Of a stretch of DNA of 12,679 nucleotides, positions 1 to 7,142 are shown piece after piece. The notes below the pieces were generated by a model. That model did not search any database. It saw nothing but the letters and a program-made list of their open reading frames with translations, and had not been told where the DNA came from. Position numbers and translations under genes: made by a program. Location of the stretch: NCBI GenBank assembly GCA_005239585.1, contig SBBU01000014.1, positions 1-12,679 on the forward strand. The letters are read 5' to 3'. The DNA comes from Planctomycetaceae bacterium. GTDB lineage: Bacteria; Planctomycetota; MHYJ01; SBBU01. The stretch's first letter is position 1. The number at the start of each line of letters is the position of its first letter.

Positions 1-983
1 ATTTTAATCAGCTCCTTTACCGTTCTTTCCCGGTCCTGGAAGCTGTCAACGCCGCCTCCATGTCGATAAAAGCGATGTACCAACTGGACGCTCCTTTTTT
101 CCATGTCCTTTTCCTCTGATTCCTCAAATTTCTTTGTGTGCTTGGATTTCCACTCCCATGAGATTTTTTGAAGGACGCATTCCGGGCTTACTGAAAGGGT
201 ATAAAGCATGTCTTTCTCATAATGGCGATTCAGTTCCCAGGCCCTGTAGCCCTTTTCTACCTTTTCAACGCGTTCAGGGATCGAATCTGCAATCCACAAA
301 AAGAAAAGCGCCTTGAAGAATTCCTTAACTGCTTCAATAGAAGTTAGCTTTATGGGCGGATTGCTTTCTAATATCTGGTTTATTGTCTTGATGTCGTGTC
401 GGAATTCGTAAAGTGTAGAATCAGCATAGTGAATTATGAATTCTTGGGACTTGTACTCACCCTTGAGAAAACCGCTTATTACGAAAAAACGGCTGTTTGG
501 AAAATATTTCACAACCAACTTGTTTTTTCTCTTTTGTTTTACAGTAGCTTCTTCGCGATAGCCCTTACTAAGCTCTTTCCGCTTCTTCTCAAGGTTTTCA
601 AGCGCCTTGTCCCACTCAATCTGCTTTATTACCCTTATGGCCCGCTCACTTGTCTCTGCGTCTTTGTCATGGGTCACTTTTTTTAGCGAATCCAATGCCG
701 GTTTACCGATCTGTATCAATTCATCTGTAGCTCTTTCACGCATCTGAGGATCATCGTGTCTTAACTGCTCAATGAGCTTACGAACTTTTTCATCCTGTTC
801 TATTTGAACTTCCTCATGTATCGTTTGTGCCACAATCAGACTAGTCAAGAAGGAGAACAATAAGAGACTGAATTTAGGCCGTCTATCAAAATGAGCTGTT
901 CGGCTCGCCCCGCTCTTTCTTCGAAAGAGCGGGACAGCGATTCGGCAAAGCCGAATCGCATTTTGATAGCGGCCTTTATTCAT
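1..983 (-). CDS. Secreted HEAT-like repeat protein, 3' end outside window
   Basis: This frame is open from ATG at 983 to the window edge, at least 327 codons, with no stop seen. The start is supported by a strong ribosome binding site, GGGAGG, seven bases upstream. Residues 4-36 are encoded by an inserted palindromic element (see 876-975). A typical signal-peptide core (KFSLLLFSFLTSLIVAQ) follows at about residues 37-53, so the protein is probably exported. About residues 65-120 (LIEQLRHDDPQMRERATDEL and what follows) have the two-helix pattern of HEAT/armadillo-like repeats. After a Lys-rich helix comes a region rich in beta strands and aromatic residues that I cannot assign. HEAT repeats usually serve protein-protein contact; the partner is unknown. 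The gene is divergent from the DUF3102-like gene. I am confident it is coding and that it has a HEAT-like part, not of any specific role. Confidence 0.8.
   Translation of the reverse strand, partial: MNKGRYQNAIRLCRIAVPLFRRKSGASRTAHFDRRPKFSLLLFSFLTSLIVAQTIHEEVQIEQDEKVRKLIEQLRHDDPQMRERATDELIQIGKPALDSLKKVTHDKDAETSERAIRVIKQIEWDKALENLEKKRKELSKGYREEATVKQKRKNKLVVKYFPNSRFFVISGFLKGEYKSQEFIIHYADSTLYEFRHDIKTINQILESNPPIKLTSIEAVKEFFKALFFLWIADSIPERVEKVEKGYRAWELNRHYEKDMLYTLSVSPECVLQKISWEWKSKHTKKFEESEEKDMEKRSVQLVHRFYRHGGGVDSFQDRERTVKELIK
876..975. repeat. 100-bp cloverleaf palindromic element inserted in frame in a coding region
   Basis: The outer arms are 876-892 and 960-975. They pair over 16 bp with one bulged T at 882. 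Inside are three hairpins in a row: GAGC/GCTC (893-896 with 903-906), a perfect 10-bp stem (909-918 with 924-933, loop CTTCG) and a perfect 10-bp stem (937-946 with 950-959, loop AAA). Together they form a closed four-way junction. The element begins directly after the third codon of the minus-strand gene and adds 99 bases of open reading frame without a stop. No clear target-site duplication is visible, at most two or three bases in an A/T-rich stretch. It resembles in kind the small palindromic elements known to sit inside genes, such as the Rickettsia palindromic elements, but I recognise no named family. No second copy was found in this window. Confidence 0.8.
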
Positions 984-1019
984 TTTCTTCCTCCCTAAGC
1001 CATACCAGATGTTACCTTT

Positions 1020-1025
1020 ATTATA
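1020..1025 (-). promoter_or_regulatory. Possible -10 box for the secreted HEAT-like gene
   Basis: On the minus strand a perfect TATAAT lies 37 bases upstream of the ATG at 983. The -35 position at 17-bp spacing (1043-1048, AATTTC) matches the consensus poorly, so the promoter is weak, activated, or placed slightly differently. Confidence 0.35.
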
Positions 1026-1160
1026 TATGACTGATCAGGGGCGAAATTATTCCATAATGGTGCCTTTTACCAAGGGAGCGTTGTTAACCCACCTTTCGCA
1101 GTCAGTTAGTCCCTGTGATCGACCACGAGGCTGAAGAAAAAGCTCAAGCGCTAGTGGGTA

Positions 1161-1189
1161 TTGCCTGCAAGGATTGATCGGGTTATAAT
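1161..1189 (+). promoter_or_regulatory. Sigma-70-type promoter of the DUF3102-like gene
   Basis: TTGCCT at 1161-1166 and a perfect TATAAT at 1184-1189 are separated by 17 bp. This predicts a transcript start near 1196 and a short leader carrying the GAGGAG ribosome binding site at 1204-1209. The rest of the 233-bp divergent intergenic region (984-1216) shows no further gene or clear repeat. Confidence 0.65.
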
Positions 1190-1216
1190 ACCCTGGCATT
1201 TTCGAGGAGCAAGATT

Positions 1217-2068
1217 ATGAAGAAAAGAGCAAATGGTGATGTACTCAGCGATCCATTCGTCGTACGCCACACAAAAGTGGTCCTGGACTGCAAGAAGAGG
1301 GAAAAAGAGATATTAAAAGAAGCAACGGATAAACTTGTCCGCAATGCCGTAAGAATGGGCAAATCGCTCATTGCAGTAAAGAATTTTCTCGACACAAAGC
1401 GAGAAACGAGAGAAACGTGGCTTCAATGGCTGAAGAAGAATTTTGATTACTCAGAGGACACAGCCCAAAATTATATGCGTGTCGCGCGACTTGCCAGCGA
1501 AAAACCGAAGCGCTTCGGTTTTTTGGTGAAGCTGCATATTACATGTTTGTACCGCATAGCATCTCTTCCGGATGAAATTCTGGACAGGCTCACACCAGAC
1601 ACGCTTTTAACAGATCCAAAAACGGGGGAACAGAAACCGCTCAAGGATATGGCGGGGCGCCCGCTCGACCGCGCGCTCGACGCCCTCCAGGGGAGATATG
1701 GCGTACGCACAGCGAAATCGATGTCCCAAAGGTTAAGGGCGATTGAAGAGGAAACCGGAGAGATCTCAACCCAGTCGGAAAAGATTCCTACAGAATGGGA
1801 AGATTATCGAAAGGGGATGGCACAGAAATTGGGATTCGCCTCCCCCGACGGCCAGATCAATGCGAAGACAAAAGAGGAATTTGCCGGGCAGTTCAATAGA
1901 AAGATCGAGGAGTTGACTGTGCTCGCCGCCGAGATTAAAAAATACACGGGCAAACTCAAACCCGAGTCGAAGGAGAGAAACGCAAGCTCCATCGAAAATC
2001 TTCGTGTTGCCCTCCTGAAATGGCCCGCCTGGGCAAAGCCGCGAAAAAATCTCAAACGCAAAAAGTAA
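1217..2068 (+). CDS. DUF3102-like protein (plasmid/phage-associated family)
   Basis: The protein has 283 residues. ATG at 1217 is preceded by GAGGAG eight bases upstream and by a near-consensus promoter, so the start is firm. Residues about 35-95 match the DUF3102 pattern: a helix like GKSLIAVKNFL, then a W-x2-WL segment, then SEDTAQNYMRVARL, which looks like a helix-turn-helix-type unit. The middle part (about 115-170) contains LPDEILDRLTPDTLL and a linker. The C-terminus is Lys/Arg-rich and ends in KNLKRKK, suggesting nucleic-acid contact. DUF3102 proteins are commonly found on plasmids and prophages, sometimes beside partition or replication genes, but their function is not established. 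No such partner is visible here, so this may be a stranded mobile-element gene. A perfect 24-bp palindrome lies inside it at 1500-1523. What I infer is DNA binding; what is seen is the family pattern. Confidence 0.75.
   Translation: MKKRANGDVLSDPFVVRHTKVVLDCKKREKEILKEATDKLVRNAVRMGKSLIAVKNFLDTKRETRETWLQWLKKNFDYSEDTAQNYMRVARLASEKPKRFGFLVKLHITCLYRIASLPDEILDRLTPDTLLTDPKTGEQKPLKDMAGRPLDRALDALQGRYGVRTAKSMSQRLRAIEEETGEISTQSEKIPTEWEDYRKGMAQKLGFASPDGQINAKTKEEFAGQFNRKIEELTVLAAEIKKYTGKLKPESKERNASSIENLRVALLKWPAWAKPRKNLKRKK
1500..1523. repeat. Perfect 24-bp palindrome with terminator-like shape inside the DUF3102-like gene
   Basis: Five A, CCGAAGCGCTTCGG and five T form a perfect inverted repeat, followed by one more T to give six. 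In RNA this is a GC-containing stem flanked by an A-run and a U-run, the shape of an intrinsic terminator that works in both directions. It encodes KPKRFGF in the host gene, and the local protein length fits the family. It may therefore be chance, an attenuator or a binding site. Confidence 0.5.
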
Positions 2069-2540
2069 AGAGGACTTTCAAGAGTACAAAGACCGCCAGG
2101 CAAAAATTGATCGGGCGCTGAAAGAGCTCAAGGATAAGAACGTAGAGGTGAGAAATAATGCTGTGGAGACGTTGGGTCGTTTGGGGGCGAAGGAATATAC
2201 AAAAGAGATCGCCGAACTCCTCAAGGATATAGATTCGTTGGTAAGAGGGTCAGCAGCATTCGCGCTGAGTCTGTTGAGGGCGAAGGAATATACAAAAGAG
2301 ATCGCCAAACTCCTGAAGAATAAGGAGTCAAAAGGGGCTGCGGCATTGACGCTTGGCAAACTCCAGGCCAAAGAATATGCCAGAGAAGTGGCGAAACTTT
2401 TGAGCGATTCGTCTAGCTGCTATATTTACGATGAAGTAAAGCATGAGATGGTGAAAACCACTGTCGCCGCCGTTGCGGCATAGGTGCTAAAAGATTGGCG
2501 CATGGATCCAGATAAACTAAAAGATCAAGATAAAAAATGA
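2067..2540 (+). pseudogene. HEAT-repeat protein remnant with no start and an in-frame amber codon
   Basis: The frame is open from 2019 but has no ATG or TTG. The only usable start is GTG at 2148, which lies inside the first repeat and has no well-spaced ribosome binding site. Three HEAT/PBS-lyase-type repeats are clear, each carrying a unit like AKEYTKEIAELLKD. They closely resemble the repeats of the large HEAT protein at 4755. TAG at 2481-2483 ends the frame, yet the same frame continues past it as VLKDWRMDPDKLKDQDKK to TGA at 2538, which reads like the natural C-terminus of such a protein. I infer a decayed or truncated paralog that lost its signal peptide and start, perhaps when the upstream DUF3102-like gene arrived. 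A functional 111-residue protein from GTG 2148 to TAG 2483 cannot be excluded. Confidence 0.55.
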
Positions 2541-2547
2541 TCTTTTT
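2519..2547. terminator. Weak terminator-like hairpin between convergent genes
   Basis: A 9-bp stem, AAAAGATCA at 2519-2527 with TGATCTTTT at 2538-2546, encloses a 10-base A-rich loop. It is flanked by A and T runs on both sides and could end transcription from both directions. The stem has only two GC pairs, so it is weak. Confidence 0.35.
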
Positions 2548-2562
2548 GGCTTGGCATTCTCA

Positions 2563-4647
2563 CTATTTTGAAGCGCAGTTTCTTAGTGATAAAAGCGCCA
2601 TTGCAGTACCGAAGCATCGGCCTAGTTCATGTGAGTCAATGAATGCGCCATCTATTTCTGAGATGCTGAGAAGCACATCAAGAAATTGTTTGTAGAGTTT
2701 TTTTCTCGGTTCATCTTTCAATAGCTTTGCCGCCTCGGTAGCAGGATAAAAATCGTGGAAAAAGAAAAATCCTCCAATATTGTGCAGGGAATGATCGTCG
2801 ACCCTGCGAGTCTTCAAGTGTGCTGAAATATTCTTAAAATACGCATCTATGGCAGTTTCTATTGAACCCAAATCGCTTTTACCGCAGAAATAGAGCGCCA
2901 TCTCGCACAGAGGCATTCTGCCTGCACATTCGGGGAGAGATCCGCCTCCTTTTCCTTTGTATGAAAACGTACCGCTTTTGCCTCTGGCTGCACCAATGCC
3001 TTTAGCAGCCTCATCGACAATCTTTTGAGGGACTTCTAATCCAGCCTCTTTAGCTAATTGCAATGAAAGGATTACAGTAGCTGATACGAATGGATTTGTG
3101 TATTCATGATGCCAGAGGCCCCCTTTTCTCTGCAGTTTCTCAAGTTGTTTAACAAGCTCAATCACAAACGCTTTTGTCTTCTCCTTCTCGCCTGCATCTG
3201 TAAGTTTTGGAAGAAGCTTGCTAAAAAACATTAATCTGTAGGCGTCGGCATATACTTCCTGATCTTTTCCACGGGCCATCTTTGACTCATCCATGAGGTA
3301 TACTTTAGCTTTCGCTATTGCTTCATCTATCGCCTTTGGATTTACTTCTCTGTGTTCTAATATTGCTGTTGCGCATAGTGCTGAGATTGCCATCTGAACA
3401 TTTGGAAGGGTGGCCTTGCCTGTGAATACATATCTTGTATCATCCCAAAGGGTTTCCGATCTGCGTGAATTTAATAAAAACCTTACCGCAAGTTTTATGA
3501 TATCATCAATCTCTTCTTTATCCCTTTTCCATGCGGTTCCTTCTGTAAGAGTCTTGTAATGCATCTCGTTTAGCCAGCATATCTCTTCATAGCACTTTGC
3601 GAGGGCTGATTCGCCTATGGTGCCGTCATCATAGTATCCGCGTCCCGGCTTTACAGATGCATATTTGCTTATCTTACTTTTTATAATATTTGCTGCAGCC
3701 TTGTATTTCCATCGTGTGTCTTGTTTATCGTTAGCGAGTGATTTCCATATCTCTCTGGCAGTTGTTTCATCACAGGTTATAAAGGCTATTGCGCCGAGGT
3801 AATAGAGTGCCTCTGCATGTCGTTCTGAGTCTTTGTATTCTTTACTTACGACTTGAAATGCACTTTTTGCCTCGTTTAGCTTTCCTGTTTTCAGAAAGAC
3901 GAGTCCTTCTTCCACATAAAGGTCACCGAGCAGTTTTTTATCTTTTGTTAGTTCACGGGAAGATTTTATTTTAGCTAATGCCTCGTTGGAATTGCGTTCT
4001 AGTCTGAAGATCATTGCAATCTCATAATTGGCTATCGCCTGTTCTTCTGGTTTTGCTGACGAATTGAGGAAATCTTGAAGGATTTTCTTTGCCTTTGATA
4101 ATTCACCATCTTTTGCATTCTCTCTGGCTAGTGAAATAGGGTCGGTCTTTGAATCTTGTGCCTTGGTGGTTTCCTCTGAAGGATCGTTGTATTCAGCATT
4201 TTTCTGCAGGACAAGGATAAGCTGGTTGTAGAAGAAATCGTCATTTATAGTGCGGATCGTAGGGATCTTGTGTACAACTTTTTTATCGGGTGTAGCAAAT
4301 ACGAGACCGGGTTCGAGAAAATCATAGGCTTTGATATCAAGCTGTCCCTTTGACTCCATGTTGACAGGGACAAATTTTCTATTTATCAGTGAGACTGTCT
4401 CTGGATTGGTAAATGGCCCTGTTTTCATATAAAGATCAAGTTCTGCAGGGCGATCCATGTGGCTCCCTGCAACACGGGGGACATACCAAAGGATCAATCT
4501 CTTTTTTTCTTTTGCTGTTTCATACCCCTTGTCGAGGTTGCCAAGCCACTTGATCTCTGATCCGCATTTTTTTACGAGTTCTTCTTCTGACTGCTGAGCT
4601 GGGCATAATGCACAAATAGATAAGAATATCGCGTATCTTATTCTCAT
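2563..4647 (-). CDS. Exported thioredoxin-like / TPR / alpha-alpha-toroid-like protein
   Basis: The protein has 694 residues. MRIRYAIFLSICALCPAQ is a signal peptide, with cleavage likely near residue 18-19. Residues about 30-150 look like a thioredoxin fold: a strand such as RLILWYVP at 50-57 sits where WCxxC would be, and KFVPVNME (91-98) and KIPTIRTI (127-134) look like the following core strands. The CxxC pair is absent, so this is probably not a redox enzyme. Residues about 170-310 form TPR-like helices (SKAKKILQDF, LNEAKSAFQVV, AEALYYLGAIAF). The remaining 380 residues hold repeated helix pairs with Gly- and His-rich turns (GGLWHHEYTNPF, DDHSLHNIGGFFFFHDF, GRCFGTAMALLSL), like the alpha/alpha toroids of terpene cyclases and prenyltransferases. 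No catalytic motif is recognised. ATG at 4647 has no clear ribosome binding site. It is divergent from the HEAT-STN gene and may act with it outside the inner membrane. The fold assignments are pattern-based. Confidence 0.7.
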   Translation of the reverse strand: MRIRYAIFLSICALCPAQQSEEELVKKCGSEIKWLGNLDKGYETAKEKKRLILWYVPRVAGSHMDRPAELDLYMKTGPFTNPETVSLINRKFVPVNMESKGQLDIKAYDFLEPGLVFATPDKKVVHKIPTIRTINDDFFYNQLILVLQKNAEYNDPSEETTKAQDSKTDPISLARENAKDGELSKAKKILQDFLNSSAKPEEQAIANYEIAMIFRLERNSNEALAKIKSSRELTKDKKLLGDLYVEEGLVFLKTGKLNEAKSAFQVVSKEYKDSERHAEALYYLGAIAFITCDETTAREIWKSLANDKQDTRWKYKAAANIIKSKISKYASVKPGRGYYDDGTIGESALAKCYEEICWLNEMHYKTLTEGTAWKRDKEEIDDIIKLAVRFLLNSRRSETLWDDTRYVFTGKATLPNVQMAISALCATAILEHREVNPKAIDEAIAKAKVYLMDESKMARGKDQEVYADAYRLMFFSKLLPKLTDAGEKEKTKAFVIELVKQLEKLQRKGGLWHHEYTNPFVSATVILSLQLAKEAGLEVPQKIVDEAAKGIGAARGKSGTFSYKGKGGGSLPECAGRMPLCEMALYFCGKSDLGSIETAIDAYFKNISAHLKTRRVDDHSLHNIGGFFFFHDFYPATEAAKLLKDEPRKKLYKQFLDVLLSISEIDGAFIDSHELGRCFGTAMALLSLRNCASK

Positions 4648-4696
4648 ATTAACTATACGATTAATCCCTATTTTTGTTTGTAATGCAAGTGCGGTG

Positions 4697-4724
4697 TTGC
4701 ATTCTATAATGACACGGTTATACT
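4697..4724 (+). promoter_or_regulatory. Candidate promoter for the large HEAT protein
   Basis: TTGCAT at 4697-4702 and TATACT at 4719-4724 are separated by 16 bp, about 30 bases upstream of the ATG at 4755. A perfect TATAAT also occurs at 4705-4710, but it has no good -35 at normal spacing. The 107-bp region between the divergent genes probably holds both promoters; none was clear for the minus-strand gene. Confidence 0.4.
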
Positions 4725-4754
4725 TTATCTGGTAACTTTTTTTTGGGGTGTTTT

Positions 4755-6584
4755 ATGAAGGTCCTTCTATGCATGATGCTCCTCCTTCAAGAAGTCCCAA
4801 AAAAACTCACAGACCAGATCCCTAGATTTCAGGAGAGATTCAAGTCTTCTGATTTATCAGACAGAAAGTCAGTCATGGTTGACACAATTCTTCTATACAA
4901 ATCCGGCAAAATTGGAAAAGAAGAAGTCAAGTATGTGCTGGACAATTTCGGCATGGCTACAAGCGAGCTCAGGATAGTCTGGCTTGAGACCATAGAGCTG
5001 TTAAAGTTCACTGATTTTACAAAAGAGGCAGCAAAGTACCTTAAAGATCCTTTCGGAACAGTTCGTGTTGCAGCAGTGAAGACACTTATTGAATTGGAAG
5101 CAAAGGGCTTGGCAATGGAAATGGTTAATCTTCTAGGCGATGAGAGTGATGATGTTAGATTTCTTGCAGGAAACTTTTTACGACTATATAACGATGAGAC
5201 TGTACATAAGGCATTAACAATGCTTCTGGATGATTTGCGTTCTGATGTCAAAAAGTCAGCTATAATACTTTTGCGTGATCTTCAGGTAAAATCTGCAGTC
5301 CCTGGGTTGATCAAGCTGCTGAGAGACCCAAGTCCAACCATCAGGGAACAATCGATAATTGCCCTCAAAAAACTCGATGCAAAAGAGGCGGCAGAATTGA
5401 TTGTATCTATGATTGCAGATCAGGAGATAAAGGTGAAGCAGGCCAGCGCTCTCTTCATTATCGAAACAAAAGCAACCAAGGCTGTGCCTGAACTGGTAAG
5501 ATTACTAAAAGACAAGGATCCGCAGGTGCGCGAATTGGCGCTTCTTACTCTAAGAGATTTGAATGCTGAAGGAGCTGTCGCAGAAATAGCCAAGCTGCTC
5601 GATGATCCGGAGACAGAGATATGCATCGAGGCAATACGTGTACTGGAGAGACTACAGTATAAAAAAGCCTTTGACAAGGTGAAGGAGCTCCTTACCCATA
5701 CTCAGGATTCTGTAAGAAGACATGCTGCTGCTTTTATAAGGAATCTGCAGATAAAAGAAGCCATTCCGCACTGCAGAAAATTATTGAAATCTGATGATCC
5801 ATCCATTAGGCGGCTTGCTCTGCTTCTCTTGAGAGACATGAATGCTGAAGAGGCAATCCCAGATATTATAAACCTCCTAAAGGATCCTGACCGTGATGTG
5901 AAGATACAAACTATAATGGCCTTGGCGGTTTTGAGAGCCAAGGAGGCTGCTGGCGAGTTTGTAAGGTTAATCATGGAGGATGACCTTCAGATATCGATAA
6001 CAGCACTGGAGATGGCAAGGAAGTTGCCTGAGACAAGTGTCGTTGACGCCGCAATGAAACTTGAACCTGCTCAAGCCATCATATGCCTAGGCAAGGTCGG
6101 TTCAAAGAGCGCCTTTGAGAAGATAGCGTCATTCTTGAATGACAAGGACCCTAAATTAAGGTTCCTGAGCGCTATAAATCTTGCGAGGGCAAGGGAGGAG
6201 AAGGCGCTCCCGATATTGCTTACTGATATCGAAAAAAGACCAAAGGATGAGCTATACAAGATACTCTCAGCTCTAAATTTTTATATTAACCCGCGTATGA
6301 CAGAACTCATCGAGCAGAAGATCGTTCACAGAGAGTCATTTGATGGCAAGCTGCCAGAACTCTTTGAATCAATGGGACTTTATGGTGTAAGCTTTGATGA
6401 TTCTGTTAAAGAGAGATCTGTTGATATCAAATTGACTAGATTAACCTTGGAAGATGCCTTGCATGAGATTTTCAAGTCAACAGGCATCATGTGGGTCGTT
6501 GGAAAAGAAACATTCAAGCTTGTACCGCAGGAAAAATCGATTGCTCACTGGAAGGAATGGTCGAAGAAACGCGAAGAAAAGTAA
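4755..6584 (+). CDS. Exported HEAT-repeat protein with C-terminal STN-like domain
   Basis: I chose ATG at 4755 over the in-frame TTG at 4743 because GGGGTG lies four bases upstream of the ATG and because the protein then opens with a short signal-peptide-like stretch (MKVLLCMMLLL). It has 609 residues. About ten to twelve HEAT/PBS-lyase-type repeats run from near residue 60 to 500, each with a pattern like L-L-x-D-x(4)-V-R-x2-A followed by a second helix with A-x-E/P-x-L. The last 85 residues differ. VSFDDSVKERSVDIKLTRLT followed by LEDALHEIFKSTG, MWVV and FKLV matches the short N-terminal (STN) domain of secretins and TonB receptors. The repeats suggest a protein-binding scaffold, and the STN-like end suggests contact with the secretion or envelope machinery. 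It converges on the gamma-carbonic-anhydrase-like gene with 29 bp between stop codons and no clear terminator. The repeats are near certain; the STN call is a pattern match. Confidence 0.8.
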   Translation: MKVLLCMMLLLQEVPKKLTDQIPRFQERFKSSDLSDRKSVMVDTILLYKSGKIGKEEVKYVLDNFGMATSELRIVWLETIELLKFTDFTKEAAKYLKDPFGTVRVAAVKTLIELEAKGLAMEMVNLLGDESDDVRFLAGNFLRLYNDETVHKALTMLLDDLRSDVKKSAIILLRDLQVKSAVPGLIKLLRDPSPTIREQSIIALKKLDAKEAAELIVSMIADQEIKVKQASALFIIETKATKAVPELVRLLKDKDPQVRELALLTLRDLNAEGAVAEIAKLLDDPETEICIEAIRVLERLQYKKAFDKVKELLTHTQDSVRRHAAAFIRNLQIKEAIPHCRKLLKSDDPSIRRLALLLLRDMNAEEAIPDIINLLKDPDRDVKIQTIMALAVLRAKEAAGEFVRLIMEDDLQISITALEMARKLPETSVVDAAMKLEPAQAIICLGKVGSKSAFEKIASFLNDKDPKLRFLSAINLARAREEKALPILLTDIEKRPKDELYKILSALNFYINPRMTELIEQKIVHRESFDGKLPELFESMGLYGVSFDDSVKERSVDIKLTRLTLEDALHEIFKSTGIMWVVGKETFKLVPQEKSIAHWKEWSKKREEK

Positions 6585-6613
6585 TTCTGTTTTAACCATC
6601 AATCCGTATCAGA

Positions 6614-7102
6614 TTACTTGGACAGACTAGTAAGTGCGTTTTGATAATACTTTTCGGCACGCAGTTTGTGATCGGCGATGACCTTTTCGTCAAGTTGGCG
6701 TATTATTCGACCGGGAACTCCTACAACTACTGAAAAGTCAGGAACTTGCATGTTTTCTGTGACAAGAGAACCTGCTCCAATTATGCACCCTTGGCCGATC
6801 TTGGCCCCGGCTAGCAGTGTCGACCCCATTCCTATAAGAGTATAGTCGCCTATTGCGCTGCAGTGAAGTATCGCATTATGACCAACTGTGACGTAACATC
6901 CGATCGCAAGAGGTTGGTCTGGGTCAGTATGAAGTACACAGTTGTCTTGGATGTTTGTATAGTCACCTATAGTTATCCTTGCAAGGTCTGCACGGATTAC
7001 AGCCCCATACCAGATGTTAACACATTTTCCGATATGATAGTTCCCAAAAAGAGTTGCGTTGGTAGCTAGTAGAAAACCTTCCTTCGCGATTAGTCCTGAC
7101 AC
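6614..7102 (-). CDS. Gamma-carbonic-anhydrase-like left-handed beta-helix protein (YrdA/PaaY type)
   Basis: The protein has 162 residues, the usual size for the YrdA/PaaY/CaiE branch. Hexapeptide repeats (IGDYTN, IGCYVT, IGDYTL, IGQGCI, IGAGSL) form a left-handed beta helix. The three zinc-ligand histidines of gamma-class carbonic anhydrases are present: His58 in VLH, and His75 and His80 in GHNAILH. So are the conserved Arg37, Asp39 and Gln52. The fold makes trimers with metal sites between subunits. The acidic loop with the proton-shuttle glutamate of archaeal Cam is missing, as in most YrdA-type proteins, so CO2 hydration is possible but unproven. The start is GTG at 7102: the frame has a TAG five codons upstream and no other start. 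No ribosome binding site is evident. It is last in the minus-strand gene series, 40 bp after the His-rich gene. Confidence 0.88.
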   Translation of the reverse strand: MSGLIAKEGFLLATNATLFGNYHIGKCVNIWYGAVIRADLARITIGDYTNIQDNCVLHTDPDQPLAIGCYVTVGHNAILHCSAIGDYTLIGMGSTLLAGAKIGQGCIIGAGSLVTENMQVPDFSVVVGVPGRIIRQLDEKVIADHKLRAEKYYQNALTSLSK

Positions 7103-7142
7103 ACTGGAAAGATACTAAGAATTGATGCAAAATTCAAAATTA

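Noticed and set aside
134..686. Two plus-strand open frames (134-316 and 396-686)
   Set aside because: They lie opposite the continuous minus-strand frame 983 to 1, which has a ribosome binding site, signal peptide and HEAT-like pattern; the plus-strand frames show none of these.
909..959. The two strong hairpins read as intrinsic terminators
   Set aside because: No T-run follows either stem, and both lie inside an open coding frame and are parts of a larger closed structure.
2020..2121. A 33-codon, very basic plus-strand frame starting MARLGKAAKKSQ
   Set aside because: It bridges the end of the DUF3102-like gene and the HEAT remnant in the third frame, but has no ribosome binding site. Its basic composition can come from the A/G-rich Lys/Arg codons of the overlapping gene.
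2078..2371. Minus-strand frame opposite the HEAT remnant with repeated SFVYSFA units
   Set aside because: The repetition is the reverse image of the HEAT repeats on the plus strand, and the product looks like random Ser/Phe-rich sequence.
4705..4710. Perfect TATAAT as the main promoter of the large HEAT gene
   Set aside because: No acceptable -35 box lies 16-18 bp upstream; the nearby TTGCAT/TATACT pair has better spacing.
4829..6259. Several minus-strand frames opposite the large HEAT gene
   Set aside because: They are short, Ser/Leu-rich, and mirror the repeats of the clear plus-strand gene.
6585..6613. Terminator between the convergent HEAT-STN and gamma-carbonic-anhydrase-like genes
   Set aside because: I looked for a hairpin in these 29 bases and saw none with a convincing stem.
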